A DNA stretch of 64,000 bases, from assembly GCF_014352955.1 (NCBI RefSeq), contig NZ_CP060691.1, forward strand, positions 1-64,000, written 5' to 3'. The stretch's first letter is position 1. Each line of letters starts with the position of its first letter. Position numbers and translations under genes: made by a program. The notes under the pieces are model-generated. The model was not told the origin of the DNA. It saw only the letters and a list, made by a program, of their open reading frames with translations, and did not search any database. The stretch is from Mycoplasma sp. Pen4 (GTDB lineage: Bacteria; Bacillota_I; Bacilli_A; Mycoplasmatales; Metamycoplasmataceae). This document shows positions 23,467 through 35,653 of the stretch, one piece after another.

Positions 23467-23994
23467 TGCAACAAATTCATCTGATATATAAATTGCGTTC
23501 TGTTCCATTTCTTTTGGACAAGTGAATTTTTTACTATTATCTGTAACTTGAACAAATAAAATGTCTTTTGTAAATCTTCTTTTATAAACTGTTCCATCTA
23601 GAAATTTCATTTCTAATAACATCATATTGTGAATAGTTCTTTTTTCTGGATCAGGATCATTTAAAAATGCTGGTGCTCAAAATGTATCAAAACTTAATAA
23701 GATTTTAGATTTTAAAAGTTCTTTTTCATTTTCTCAAAAGAAAATAGTTGCTGCTTTATATAATTTTTCAATTCCTTCATTACGTTTACTTTCTTCTTGA
23801 AACATAAATGTTGGATCTTGTGATAATTGTTCAGAAACAACTTGCTTAAAGTTATCAAAATTGAATAAATCTTTTTGACTTTTGATCATTCCATCAAGAA
23901 AAATTCTTACTGGGAAAAAGGTTGCATCATTCCCAAATAAATATGTGTATTCTGTTTCACACACTTCACATTTTGCTTTAACTAAATTTGACAT
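23464..23994 (-). CDS. Unknown cytoplasmic protein, 176 residues
   Basis: The family is not recognised. The product begins MSNLVKAKCEVCETEYTYLFG, with a single CxxC pair close to the N-terminus that could be half of a zinc site or a redox pair. No second pair is seen downstream except one isolated Cys near the C-terminus (KKFTCPKEME). There is no signal or membrane segment. A TGA(Trp) follows KAATIFF. The C-terminal half is rich in beta-like stretches (MLLEMKFLDGTVYKRRFTKD). An AAGGAGTTA ribosome binding site lies upstream. It is divergent from rpiB. Confidence 0.75.
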
Positions 23995-24175
23995 ATTAAC
24001 TCCTTCAATATATTTATTATAAAGAATTAAAGAACAATAAATATAAAATTAACTTTTGTACCACAAAATTTCCATTTACACCAATTTCATTGGTATAAAA
24101 GTGCATTAAGATTGTAAAAATAAAGATAAACTAGTATAATTTAGGTACAATAAGCTAATTTACTAGGAGGGAATT

Positions 24176-24625
24176 ATGAAAACAAAACACAAAATTGTTG
24201 CTCTTGCTAGCGATCACGCAGGATTTCAATTAAAAGATGAGTTAGCAGAGTACGTAAAAAGTTTAGGTTATGACGTTGTTGATTTAGGTCCTACAACTGA
24301 CGCTCATTCAGTATCATATGCAGAAATGGGACACGAACTTGCTCACTACGTAGAAAAAGAACATCCAGCATTTGGTATCGGAGTATGTGGAACAGGTTTA
24401 GGAATTTCATATGCTTTAAACAGACACCATGGAATTAGAGCTGCTAGAGTTGCTTCAGTAGAAGATGCACACTTAGCAAAACAACACAATGACGCAAACG
24501 TTTTAGTATTTGGTGGACGTCAAGTTACTTTAGATGAAGCTAAAGCAATGGTAGATGAATACATCAAAACAGAATTCGAAGGTGGACGTCACCAAACACG
24601 TATCAATCAAATTGATGAGGATTAA
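24176..24625 (+). CDS. rpiB: Ribose-5-phosphate isomerase B
   Basis: Interconverts ribose-5-phosphate and ribulose-5-phosphate, which links to the phosphoketolase and PRPP synthetase genes in this window. The 149-residue product has the RpiB/LacAB pattern: ASDHAGFQLKDEL at the N-terminus and GVCGTGLGISYALNRHHGIRAA with the active-site Cys, then HNDANVLVFGGRQVT. A strong AGGAGGG ribosome binding site precedes it. A DUF2188 gene follows after 5 bases. Confidence 0.95.
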   Translation: MKTKHKIVALASDHAGFQLKDELAEYVKSLGYDVVDLGPTTDAHSVSYAEMGHELAHYVEKEHPAFGIGVCGTGLGISYALNRHHGIRAARVASVEDAHLAKQHNDANVLVFGGRQVTLDEAKAMVDEYIKTEFEGGRHQTRINQIDED

Positions 24626-24630
24626 TACAC

Positions 24631-24924
24631 ATGTCAAAAATTGATAAAAATGATAAAGAATTAATGACAAACTTACGTGCTGATGAAGAAGAAGCAAAAG
24701 TTAAAAAACTAGAACCAGTATGACACATTTCACAACACCCATCTGGTTGAAAAGTTATTAGACAAGGTGGATCAAAAGCAATTAAAACTTTTGACACACA
24801 ATTAGAAGCTATTGACTTTGCTAAAGAATTAGCAAAAAACAACAATGGTAGATATTTAATTCACAGTAAAGTAGGAAAAATTAGAGCTGGTCAAAATTTC
24901 TTTAAAGATAAACCGAAAAAATAA
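24631..24924 (+). CDS. DUF2188-type small protein
   Basis: A 97-residue protein with two TGA(Trp) codons. The stretch VWHISQHPSGWKVIRQGGSKAIKTF and the following DTQLEAIDFAKELAKNN, then LIHSKVGKIRAG, fit the DUF2188 pattern (a W-V/I-W repeat, a Thr/Ala-x-E-A-x-x-x-A helix and a G-x-I end). The function of the domain is unknown. It is coupled to rpiB, from which it is separated by 5 bases, and ends at a strong terminator. Confidence 0.75.
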
Positions 24925-24928
24925 TAAG

Positions 24929-24950
24929 AAGTGCTTAAAAGCACTTTTTC
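24929..24950 (+). terminator. Terminator of the rpiB unit
   Basis: AAGTGC-TTAAAA-GCACTT stem followed by T-run. Confidence 0.85.
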
Positions 24951-25085
24951 TTTACCAAAATACTTATGTCATAGTGCTAAAATATAATATTTTATATTTT
25001 CTATAATGTTTGTTTTTTTGTTATAATCTATATGCATTTATATAAACTTACATATATTAGCTAATACAGAAAGGAAATATAAAAC

Positions 25086-25277
25086 ATGGCAAGAAGAGAC
25101 GTCTTAACAGGAAAAGGTCCTCAATCAGGTAACAAGCGTTCACACGCTATGAATGCATCAAGAAGAAAATTCAATGTTAACCTTCAAAAAGTTAGAGTTA
25201 AAATTGATGGACAAACCATGACATTAAGAGTAAGTGCAAAAACATTAAAAACTCTTAAAAACAAAGGAATGATATAA
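25086..25277 (+). CDS. rpmB: 50S ribosomal protein L28
   Basis: A 63-residue basic protein of the large subunit. It begins [21 protein letters not shown] and ends [15 protein letters not shown], the L28 pattern. It has its own promoter region (a TATAAT-like stretch at about 25020) and a bidirectional hairpin terminator follows. Confidence 0.95.
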   Translation: MARRDVLTGKGPQSGNKRSHAMNASRRKFNVNLQKVRVKIDGQTMTLRVSAKTLKTLKNKGMI

Positions 25278-25298
25278 TTCCATTCAAAAAATAATATA

Positions 25299-25330
25299 AA
25301 AATAACTACCTTGATCAAGTAGTTATTTTT
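25299..25330. terminator. Bidirectional terminator after rpmB
   Basis: AATAACTAC/GTAGTTATT stem between convergent rpmB and the 25323-27008 gene. Confidence 0.8.
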
Positions 25331-27008
25331 TTGTATTCACAATTAAATTAATATCACTAAACTCTTCGTTTCCATATGTGAATGATAAATTAATTGATGA
25401 TTTAGAATTGTAATCATTATTAACTGTGATTTCACCAAATTTAAATAATATATTATTTTTATTAGAAACATCTTTTTTAACAAGCGAATATTTTTGATCT
25501 TTATGTACTAAAACAAAGTTGTTTTCGATATATTTAGTAATTGAATTTTTATATATTTGATTGAATAATTCAGGATCATTTGTTGCTGTTACAATTTTAT
25601 TTTCTTCTTCAGTTAACATAAAACCAAGAATTTGTTTTTTGCTTGCACCAAGTTTTATAAAACCAGGATTGTCAAGTAATAAAGGATCTACAATAAATCA
25701 TTGAAGTAATGAAGTAACTAATTTTTCAGAAGATTCAGTAATCTCTTTAAATTTAAAAAATGGCGATGTTATATTGTATTTGTTTAAAAGAAATTGTGAG
25801 AAATAGTAAGTTTTGAGTTTGCTATCATTTTCATAATCGGAATAATCAAATCTAACATTACTATCAAGTGCTTTTGCAAGTTGATCTTTTAGTTCTTTGT
25901 AGTAAGTAATATCAGAATATGGAGTTATATAAGTGAATTTTTGTATCGATGTGGAAGAAGTGGCAAAAAGATATTTCATGACATCTAAACCAATTTTATC
26001 GTTGCTATTTTCGATAACTAAATTTGGTCCAGTTTCAATGCTCTTGTCAAAAATTTGTTCAAATCAATTAATTTGATTAATTGTTGCTCAATCTTGTGCA
26101 AGTGAAATTCCTGTTGAATCATTTGTGTTGAATAATTTATTATCTAGATTAATAATTGCATCTTGATTACCTTTGTTTCACTTGTAAATGTTATTTAATC
26201 CTAGTTCTTTTAGTTCCAATAAAATTTCATCATTAGTGTTTAAAAATACATTAATTGATGAATATAATGTTCCTAATGCTGGAGTGTTTATAAAGTTTCA
26301 AAATGAGTATGTATCACTTACAAGGTATTTAGAAGGATTTAAAGTTTTATCAATGTCAGTTCTATATTTTGTAGTAAGTTCTTTAGCAATATTTGGTTTG
26401 CAACTTAATAAGTTAACATAAACATTGTTGTATTGTGAAATATCACCAATTCTTTTAGGGAATAAATGCACATTTTCAATTGGTAATCAAATTTGAACTT
26501 TCTTATCTTTATTGTCTTTGATTGTTTTTACAAGACTATCAAAAAATGAATATTGACCATTATCTGTGGTTAAATTTGCTTGTCTTATTTTTACATTTAA
26601 ATCATCATCGTGGGCAGTTATTTCTTTGTTATAAAAAGCATCTAAATTATCTTTGTTAATTGTAGATAGAACATCATTATCAACATTCATATACATAATA
26701 ACACTTGTGCTTTTTGTAAACATAGATAACTTTGTCATAGTGTCAGAAGTTTCTTTTGTGTCTCCTGCAACAAAGATATTAATATCGGCTTGATTAATTA
26801 AATTTGTAACATCATCAAAATTTTCACTTGCCGGATTTTCTCAAACCAAATCAGATATTTTGTTAACTTTTTCCAAATCTTGCTTCGTAATAATTGTTTT
26901 AGAATAAATCCCATCACTTTTAAAGAATTCAATAGGTGCTGCTATTGAAATTGATGCACAAACTCCAAAACCAATCATTGAGTATAATTGTCATCTTTTA
27001 ATCTTCAT
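25323..27008 (-). CDS. Large unknown exported or membrane-anchored protein
   Basis: A 561-residue frame with many TGA(Trp) codons. The N-terminus MKIKRWQLYSMIGFGVCASI is basic then hydrophobic, so it is a signal or anchor. The Cys in FGVC is not in a good lipobox because Val precedes it. The remainder is soluble and mixed alpha/beta, with possible Rossmann-like strands (INIFVAGDTKETSD, SVIMYMNVDND, KVQIWLPIENVHLFP). I considered a substrate-binding protein or glycosyltransferase fold, but no catalytic signature is clear. It is a single gene facing parE, with a ribosome binding site AGGAGTA. Confidence 0.7.
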
Positions 27009-27148
27009 AAATACTCCTATGTTTTTATAATATACATTATAAAACATTAATTTGAATATACAATACTTGAAACTTTTCTGCAATTTGTGCATAAAATCAC
27101 AATATTATTATCACTTTCTTAACCTATACCATAAATACTTTATAATAA

Positions 27149-29080
<1,932 letters not shown>

Positions 29081-29088
29081 TTATGTTT

Positions 29089-29117
29089 AACAGTCCGAGT
29101 AATCGGATTGTTTTTGT
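29089..29117 (+). terminator. Terminator of parE
   Basis: AACAGTCCG/CGGATTGTT stem (one G-T pair) followed by T-run. Confidence 0.7.
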
Positions 29118-29197
29118 TACATTGAACAAAATTAAAACATTAAAAAATATATAAAATTAGTATAATTTTAATAACTTATTAAACAATTAAGGAAATT

Positions 29198-30136
29198 ATG
29201 AGCAAAGATAAGAAAAAAATTAATGTAAAGAAGATTATTGACTTCTTTGATCTTAATATCATCAATGGTGATAATGCTGATATTGATTACAATGATGTTT
29301 ATCAACCTGCAATTAAACGTGTAGGGCTTGAATTAGCTGAACATTTTGAGAATGATCGTATCAATAAAAACATAATTGCTTGGGGAACTGGGGAATCAAC
29401 TTGATTCTCATTAATTGGTAAGCAAAAAGCAATTGAATCATTAGAATGAGTTTTTTCACGTAAACCACCTCTTGTTGTTTTATCAAAAGGGGTTAATAAA
29501 CCTGCAATCAATTGAATCGTTGATGTTGCAAATAAATACAAAGTACCAGTTGCTTTAGTAAACACAAGTACATCATACATCTCAACAAATATTGGTTCGT
29601 ATTTAAATAACTTTTTTGGTGAAGTTATCCAAGTGCATGGAACATTAGTTCTTATCGGTGGGGTAGGTGTTTTAATTACTGGAGCAAGTGGTGTCGGAAA
29701 ATCTGAAGCCGCCTTGCAATTAGTACAACAAGGTAATGTGCTTATTTCTGATGATGCTGTGTTAATTAAGGATAATGGTAACTTGTTTATTGGTTCATCA
29801 CCAAATATTACACGTAATTTCCTTGAAATTAGAGGTATTGGACTAGTTGATGTAACGAAGTTATATGGAATTGCGTCTGTGGCAAATTCATCAGTAATTG
29901 ACTTGGTTATTGAATTAGTTAAACAAGATCCAGGAAACGAATTCGACCGTTTAGGCACTGATTTCTTAGAATATCCAGTTTTTGGACGTTCAATTAAAAA
30001 AATGCAAGTACCAATTAAAGAAGGTGGATCCGCTGCATCTTTAATTAAAGCAGCAGTAAATACATTCTTAGCTCGTATGGACGGAATGAATGTAGTTGAA
30101 TTATTATATGAAAGGGCACAGAATGACGATGAATAG
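29198..30136 (+). CDS. hprK: HPr kinase/phosphorylase
   Basis: Phosphorylates HPr on Ser46 and reverses the reaction, tuning sugar uptake by the phosphotransferase system. The 312-residue product has the Walker A motif GASGVGKSE at about 161-169, preceded by the conserved HGTLVLIGGVGVLITG. ISDDAVLI and the C-terminal FLEIRGIGLVDVTKLYG signature follow. TGA(Trp) codons occur in the N-terminal domain. Its end overlaps the start of lgt, as in many Firmicutes. Confidence 0.95.
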
Positions 30137-31163
30137 TATAAATTTACCATCATATATACCTAGTCAAGCAATACCTGAAGGTACACCAACAATATTATTT
30201 AGCATTGGTGGATATCAAATGCACTTGTATTCATTAATGATTATGTTTGGTTTTATTACTTCAATCTTGACAGTAGCATTCTTTTGATACCGTCAAAAAT
30301 GAGATTTAGGAATTCTTTACATAACAATTTTAATCACAATTCCATCAGGTATTTTAGGTGGACGTTTAGGATTTATTATAGAAAGATTAATTTACAATCC
30401 TGAAAATCCATTTCCGGGCTCTGCATGGTATGAGATATGAAAAGGTGGCATGTCAATTCAAGGTGGGGTTATTTTAGCTGCTGCACTTGACGCGTTATAC
30501 CTATGAACAAAAAGATCAGTAATCGACTTACGCAAAGCATATAGCATTATTTTACCTGCTGTTTTAGTCGGACAGTTTGTAGGACGTTTCGGAAACTACT
30601 CAAACCATGAGGTTTATGGTAGAATCGACTGATCAGGAGCAAGTGTGCTTCCTTTTGGAAAAACATTTGCTGATAATATGTACATTTCAGATGATTTAAC
30701 AAATCGTTTAGGGCTAGAGGGTGCATATAGATATCCTTTATTCTTATATGAAGGTCTTGCTAACTTATTTGGTTACATCTTAATAATTTGAGTATTTGTT
30801 TTCTTTGGTATCTTTAAACCAGGTGCATCAGGAGCTTTATATCTTGTATGATATGGATTAACTCGTGCTGCATTAGAACCGCTTAGAGAAGAATCATATG
30901 GTCTTTACTCAACTGTAGCTATTATATTTGTTGTTTTAGGATCAATTCAATTCCTTTACTTCCAATTCTGAGGAAAATTCAAATATGTAAGACATTTTGA
31001 AAAATATAGATTCACATATTCACTTGCTGATCCTGAAAAATATCAAAGATATGTTTATTATTCATCATTCCAATTTATGTTTACAAAAATTGCAATGTGA
31101 ATTAAAGCATTTAAAATACAACGTAATACTAAAAAAGAACAAAAAGTAATGAAAAAAGTGTAA
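30123..31163 (+). CDS. lgt: Prolipoprotein diacylglyceryl transferase
   Basis: Attaches diacylglycerol to the lipobox Cys of prolipoproteins, so it serves the lipoproteins in this window (P60 and the nuclease family). The 346-residue membrane protein contains the Lgt signature GRFGNYSNHEVYG near residue 154, GGRLGFI upstream and YRYPLFLYEGLANL downstream. The start is set at 30123 (MTMNSINLP) because GAAAGGG lies about 10 bases upstream; an ATG two codons later is also possible. It overlaps the end of hprK by 14 bases. Confidence 0.94.
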
Positions 31164-31220
31164 TAATTGTACTTTTTATTTATATATTGCTATAATTTAA
31201 GCATATAAATTGGAGGAAAA

Positions 31221-32147
31221 ATGAAAAAATATTACGATTTAGTTATCATCGGTGGGGGACCAGCAGGGCTTAATGCTGCTTTATATGCCTCAAGAGCAAA
31301 TCTTAAAGTTACATTTGTGGAAAAATCAACTCCAGGTGGTAAATTATCTGCAACTGAAAAAGTTGAAAACTGACTTGGAACAGAAAAAATTGAAGGGTGA
31401 CAATTAGCTCAAGAATTCTTTGATCACTCTCAAAAATATGGAGCAGAATATCAATATGGTGATGTAGTTGAAGTTGAAAACATCAGTGACACAGAGAAAA
31501 ATGTTTATTTAGCTGACGGAACAGTTCTTGTTACAAAAACAGTTTTAATTGCAACTGGTATGAAAAATAAAGTACCTACATTCATTAAAAACATTGATAA
31601 ATTCATTAATAGAGGTGTAAGTTTTTGTGCTATTTGTGATGGTCCATTATTTGGTAAAAATCCAACAATCGTGCTTGGAGCAGGTAATTCAGCAGTTGAA
31701 GAATCAACTTATTTATCAAGCATTGCTTCAGAAGTGCATATTGTTATCAAGGGAGATGATTTTACTGCGGAAAGAAGACTTGTTGACGATTTATTAAAAT
31801 TACCAAACGTACGTATTCATAGAAACTCTAAAATAGTTGAATTAAATGGTGATTCACAACTAGAATCAGCCACTGTAGAAGATGAAAACGGAAATCAACA
31901 AGTTATTCAAGTTGCTTCATTTTTCCCATATATTGGTATGGAATCTACAGCATGATTTTTACAAAATTTAGATATTTTAGATAATCAAGGTTTCATTATT
32001 ACTGATGAAAACATGGAAACAAAAGTAAAAGGTATTTTTGCTGCTGGAGATATCAGACAAAAAGAAATTCGTCAAATTATTACTGCAGTTAGTGATGGAG
32101 CTATTGCTGCAAAGAAAATTACTGATTTAGTTAACTCAGAAGTCTAA
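31221..32147 (+). CDS. trxB: Thioredoxin reductase
   Basis: FAD/NADPH enzyme that reduces thioredoxin. The 308-residue product has the FAD-binding [18 protein letters not shown] at the N-terminus, the redox pair CAIC (about residue 136), and a second dinucleotide motif [15 protein letters not shown]. The FAD-binding C-terminal block [16 protein letters not shown] completes it. TGA(Trp) codons are present. A strong TGGAGGAAAA ribosome binding site precedes the start, and the stop codon lies inside a terminator hairpin. Confidence 0.95.
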
Positions 32148-32162
32148 TTTTTTAGACTTTTT
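32139..32162 (+). terminator. Terminator of trxB
   Basis: AGTCTAA/TTAGACT stem containing the stop codon, then T-run. Confidence 0.7.
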
Positions 32163-32230
32163 CTTTATGCTTTTTATTATTAACATAATAAAAACTAAAT
32201 AAATTAGTACAATTGTAATAGAGGTTATAA

Positions 32231-33211
32231 ATGAACAGAAACGAATGTGTAATTTTTGGTATGCAAAATGCATACAAACTAGCTAAAAAGGTATCTGAAT
32301 ACGTTGGTATTCCGCTTTCTCAAATGAATAAAACGGTTTATGCTGATGGCGAAGTAATGATTGTTGCTGAAGATACCGTTAGAGAGAAAGATGTGTTTAT
32401 TATTGCAAGCACTTCAAGACCAGTAAATGATAATATTATGGAATTATTGCTTTTTATTGACTCGCTTAAAAGAGCAAGCGCAAGAACTATCAATGTGACT
32501 TTAACATACTATGGTTATGCAAGACAAGACAGAAAAGCAAGTGGTAGACAACCGATCGGAGCAAAATTAGTTGCTGACTTATTACAAACTGCTGGAGCAA
32601 CTAGAATTACATGCGTGGATTTACATAATCCATCAATTCAAGGTTTCTTTAATATTCCAGTTGATGATTTAAGAGGACAATATCCTTTAGCACTTGCTCT
32701 TAGAAAGAATGAGAATAGTTTTACTGTTGTTTCACCTGATCATGGTGGCACAGTTAGAGCTAGAAAACTTGCTGAGTTAATTGCTGATACTGTTAAAATT
32801 TGTATTATTGACAAACGTAGAACAGGTGTCAATCAAACTGAAGTTATGGGAATCATTGGTAATATCGAAGGCAAAAATGCAGTTATTATCGATGATATTA
32901 TTGACACAGGTGGAACAATTTTAAAAGCAGTAGATACACTTAAACAACATGGTGCAAAACGTATAATAGTAGCCGCTACACATGGTGTATTTACAAAAGG
33001 CTTTGAGCCATTTCAAAACAATCCTAATGTTGAAAAAGTTATCATTACAGATAGTATTGATAATTCAGAATTACAAGTGAAATACTCTAAATTAGAGATT
33101 ATTTCACTAGGTGAATTTTTAGGTAAAGTAATGGATGCAACACTTGATCAAACAAGTATTACAAGCGTTTACAAAGAATTTAAGGAAGAGATTAATAAAC
33201 AAAATAAATAA
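32231..33211 (+). CDS. prs: Ribose-phosphate pyrophosphokinase (PRPP synthetase)
   Basis: Makes PRPP from ribose-5-phosphate and ATP for nucleotide salvage. The 326-residue product has YYGYARQDRKASGRQPI, the CVDLHNPSIQGFFNIPVD block, VVSPDHGGTVRARKLAE and the PRPP-binding loop VIIDDIIDTGGTI. A GAGG ribosome binding site precedes it. The stop overlaps the start of rsmG (TAATG), implying translational coupling. Together with rpiB and phosphoketolase it draws on the pentose phosphate pool. Confidence 0.97.
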   Translation: MNRNECVIFGMQNAYKLAKKVSEYVGIPLSQMNKTVYADGEVMIVAEDTVREKDVFIIASTSRPVNDNIMELLLFIDSLKRASARTINVTLTYYGYARQDRKASGRQPIGAKLVADLLQTAGATRITCVDLHNPSIQGFFNIPVDDLRGQYPLALALRKNENSFTVVSPDHGGTVRARKLAELIADTVKICIIDKRRTGVNQTEVMGIIGNIEGKNAVIIDDIIDTGGTILKAVDTLKQHGAKRIIVAATHGVFTKGFEPFQNNPNVEKVIITDSIDNSELQVKYSKLEIISLGEFLGKVMDATLDQTSITSVYKEFKEEINKQNK

Positions 33212-33897
33212 TGATAAAAAAAGAAAAAGTACAACAAATGTGTCTTACAAATGGGTGAGACTTTAAACTATTCGAAGAATATGTAAATTTAATCGAAGAA
33301 TATAATAAAGTAATGAATTTAACAGGTTTTTCAGGGGAAAGACTTTGAGAAGAAGGTATTCTCGAATCATTAGTATTTATGCTTGATATTACTAATGGTT
33401 ATGAAAATTCTGAAATTTTAGATATTGGTGCAGGCGCAGGATTTCCGTCTATTCCTTATGTGTTAACAAAACCAACTAATAAAGTTACGATTTATGAACC
33501 AATTAAAAAGAGAGTAAATTTCTTAAATATAGTGATTGAAAAATTAAACTTACGAGACTATGTCACAGTGTTTACAATGCGTAGTGAAGAACAAAAAGAA
33601 AAGAATCTTTTTGAGATAGTTACCGCTAGAGCTGTCGCTGATATTAGAGCACTTTTAATGTCATCGTTCCACTTAGTAAAAGTGGGTGGCAAAATGGCAT
33701 TAATGAAAGGCCCAGCATATAAAGAAGAATTGGAAAAAGCGACATCTATTTTTAAACAATTAGACTATGTCCTAGATGTAAAAGACTTTAAATCCGAGGA
33801 TATATCTCGTGAAAATTACATAGTAACAATCACCAAAAAACGTTCAACACCTAAACAATTCCCTTACTTATGAAAAGACATTAAAAAACAACAATAA
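33211..33897 (+). CDS. rsmG: 16S rRNA (guanine527-N7)-methyltransferase
   Basis: SAM-dependent methyltransferase (GidB) acting on 16S rRNA. The 228-residue product has NKVMNLTGF, the SAM-binding motif ILDIGAGAGFPSIPYVL, YEPIKKRVNFL and ARAVADIRALL, all typical of RsmG. TGA(Trp) codons occur at NGWDF and near the C-terminus. It is coupled to prs by a one-base overlap. A weak hairpin and T-run follow between it and the converging lipoprotein gene. Confidence 0.93.
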
Positions 33898-33898
33898 A

Positions 33899-33927
33899 AT
33901 ACCGTGCCTTGACACGATATTTTTTTG
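33899..33927 (+). terminator. Terminator of prs-rsmG
   Basis: ATACCGTG/CACGATAT stem with one mismatch, followed by seven T. Confidence 0.55.
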
Positions 33928-33932
33928 TCTAA

Positions 33933-35489
33933 TTATACTTGTCTAATTCCTTTTAAAACACCTTTGTTAACGAATGGTTTAGGATTGCTTCCGAAAATTG
34001 ATTCAGCAAGATTTGGATAGTCAATGAATGGGTTACGTAATCCACCTTGATATTTTGCTGTCTCATTATTTCTCTTAATATCTCACTCAGATACTTTATC
34101 TTCGTTATTTCATTTAAGGTATGTATCTAAGAATGGTTGTTTAATGTAAGGGAAACTACGTGTGAATATACTTGTTCCCATGTTGTGTAATGATCTGTTG
34201 CTGTATGTTGTTGTAAAGTAAAGATATGCTCTTGCAATATCACCTTTAAATGCATCGACTGGTTCAAAAACAATTTGACGACCTGTACCTGTACCTAATT
34301 TTGATCCATTTCTTGACGTTCAACTTGCTAAACCTTTGACATCACCGTGTGGATAATTACCTCTTCTTCCGTTAACTTTAATGTCTGTTGGGAAAACATG
34401 GTGTGCATCACTAACCATTGGTGAAGATTTACCAAATCATGATTGTGGAATTAAGTGTTCACGGTTCATACCTGAACCTTCATTTTTACTTCCACTACCA
34501 CCATAGTTTCTATATGTATATGGATCTTTTCCATTTGGATTTTCAGAGTAGATATCTAAGATTGTTCTATCTTTTTCGTAGAAATTATCTCTAAATGCAT
34601 TGTATGAGTTATAAAATGATTTTAAACCATCATATGATCTAATACCGCTAAGATATCTACTTTGAATTTCTAATAATTTATTTAACAGTGCTTCACCTTT
34701 TAATCCGTTAGCAGCTGCATAGTAATTGTTGCTTGAGTCATAAATATAATTTGATATTGTGATTGGTGTTAATGTTGTAGTATTTGTTTCTGCAGGCTGG
34801 TCAACAGGTGTTATAACTGTTCTTGGCTGAACTTCTTTTGTAGGAGGTATTTCTTCACCTTTTTGTAGAACAAATTCACTAGTAAAAGTTTTATCTGAGT
34901 AAGTAAATGTGTTGCTTTCTGCATTTTTTGATGCCACATAATAAGAGATTCTAACTTTATTTTGTGTTTCATCAAAAGTTGATGCAATTTTAGAGTTTGG
35001 GTATTCTTTATTCTTTCTATTTACAAATGTTTTTTTAGTTGCATCAGCTAATTGTAAATTTTTATCCTTACCATCTTGAATTAATGTACCAATAGTAATT
35101 GAATTATCTTTACCACCGACCGAAATACTATGATCTCTATACGAGAAGAAAACATATGCGTTTTCTGCTTTTAAAAATGCAATTACATTGTCGAATTGAT
35201 CAGCAGGTATTGTTACTGGAACAATAACATTATTTGCTTCTTCAAATGACATTACAGTGCCCTTAGGTGCTTTAGGTGATTCTGGGTTAGTAGTTGGTTG
35301 GGGTTGTGCTGGTTTTTTGTCAGTTTTTGGATTTATTGCTTCAATTTCATTTGGTTTTCCATCAGTTGGAGTATTTGGTTGTTTTGTTCCTTTATTATCG
35401 TCAGTTGGTTGTGCACAAGCAATAGCTCCAAATGATGTTAAAGACACTAATGGTGTTGTAAGTGTTAATAATAATTTACGTAATTTCAT
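33933..35489 (-). CDS. Endonuclease I-domain lipoprotein, copy 1
   Basis: A 518-residue lipoprotein. The signal peptide MKLRKLLLTLTTPLVSLTSF leads to the lipobox AIAC (Cys about 25). A Pro/Thr/Lys/Asp-rich linker follows, then an accessory beta-rich module (about residues 80-210, with ISVGGKDNSITIG and VRISYYVAS). The C-terminal nuclease domain (from about 255) contains REHLIPQSWF (Trp by TGA), DAHHVFPTDIKVNG and RGNYPHGDV, the pattern of the endonuclease I (EndA/NucM) family. Such surface nucleases degrade extracellular DNA or RNA for nucleotide scavenging. It is the first of three tandem paralogues. Confidence 0.85.
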
Positions 35490-35624
35490 ATATTCTCCTG
35501 TTCCTCACGTGACGTGTGTAAATTCATGTTATTTATCATTATACTACTCCATTTTTGAAATTTTGGAAGCATTTCCACAAATGTGGTCATATATGAAAAA
35601 AAGTAATATGGTTTTTTAAAAAAA

Positions 35625-35646
35625 TTCAAGTACTTAAGTACTTGAA
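35625..35646 (-). terminator. Terminator of nuclease lipoprotein copy 2
   Basis: Perfect 22-base palindrome (TTCAAGTACTT and its complement) followed by a T-run on the reverse strand. Confidence 0.8.
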
Positions 35647-35653
35647 CTAATTA

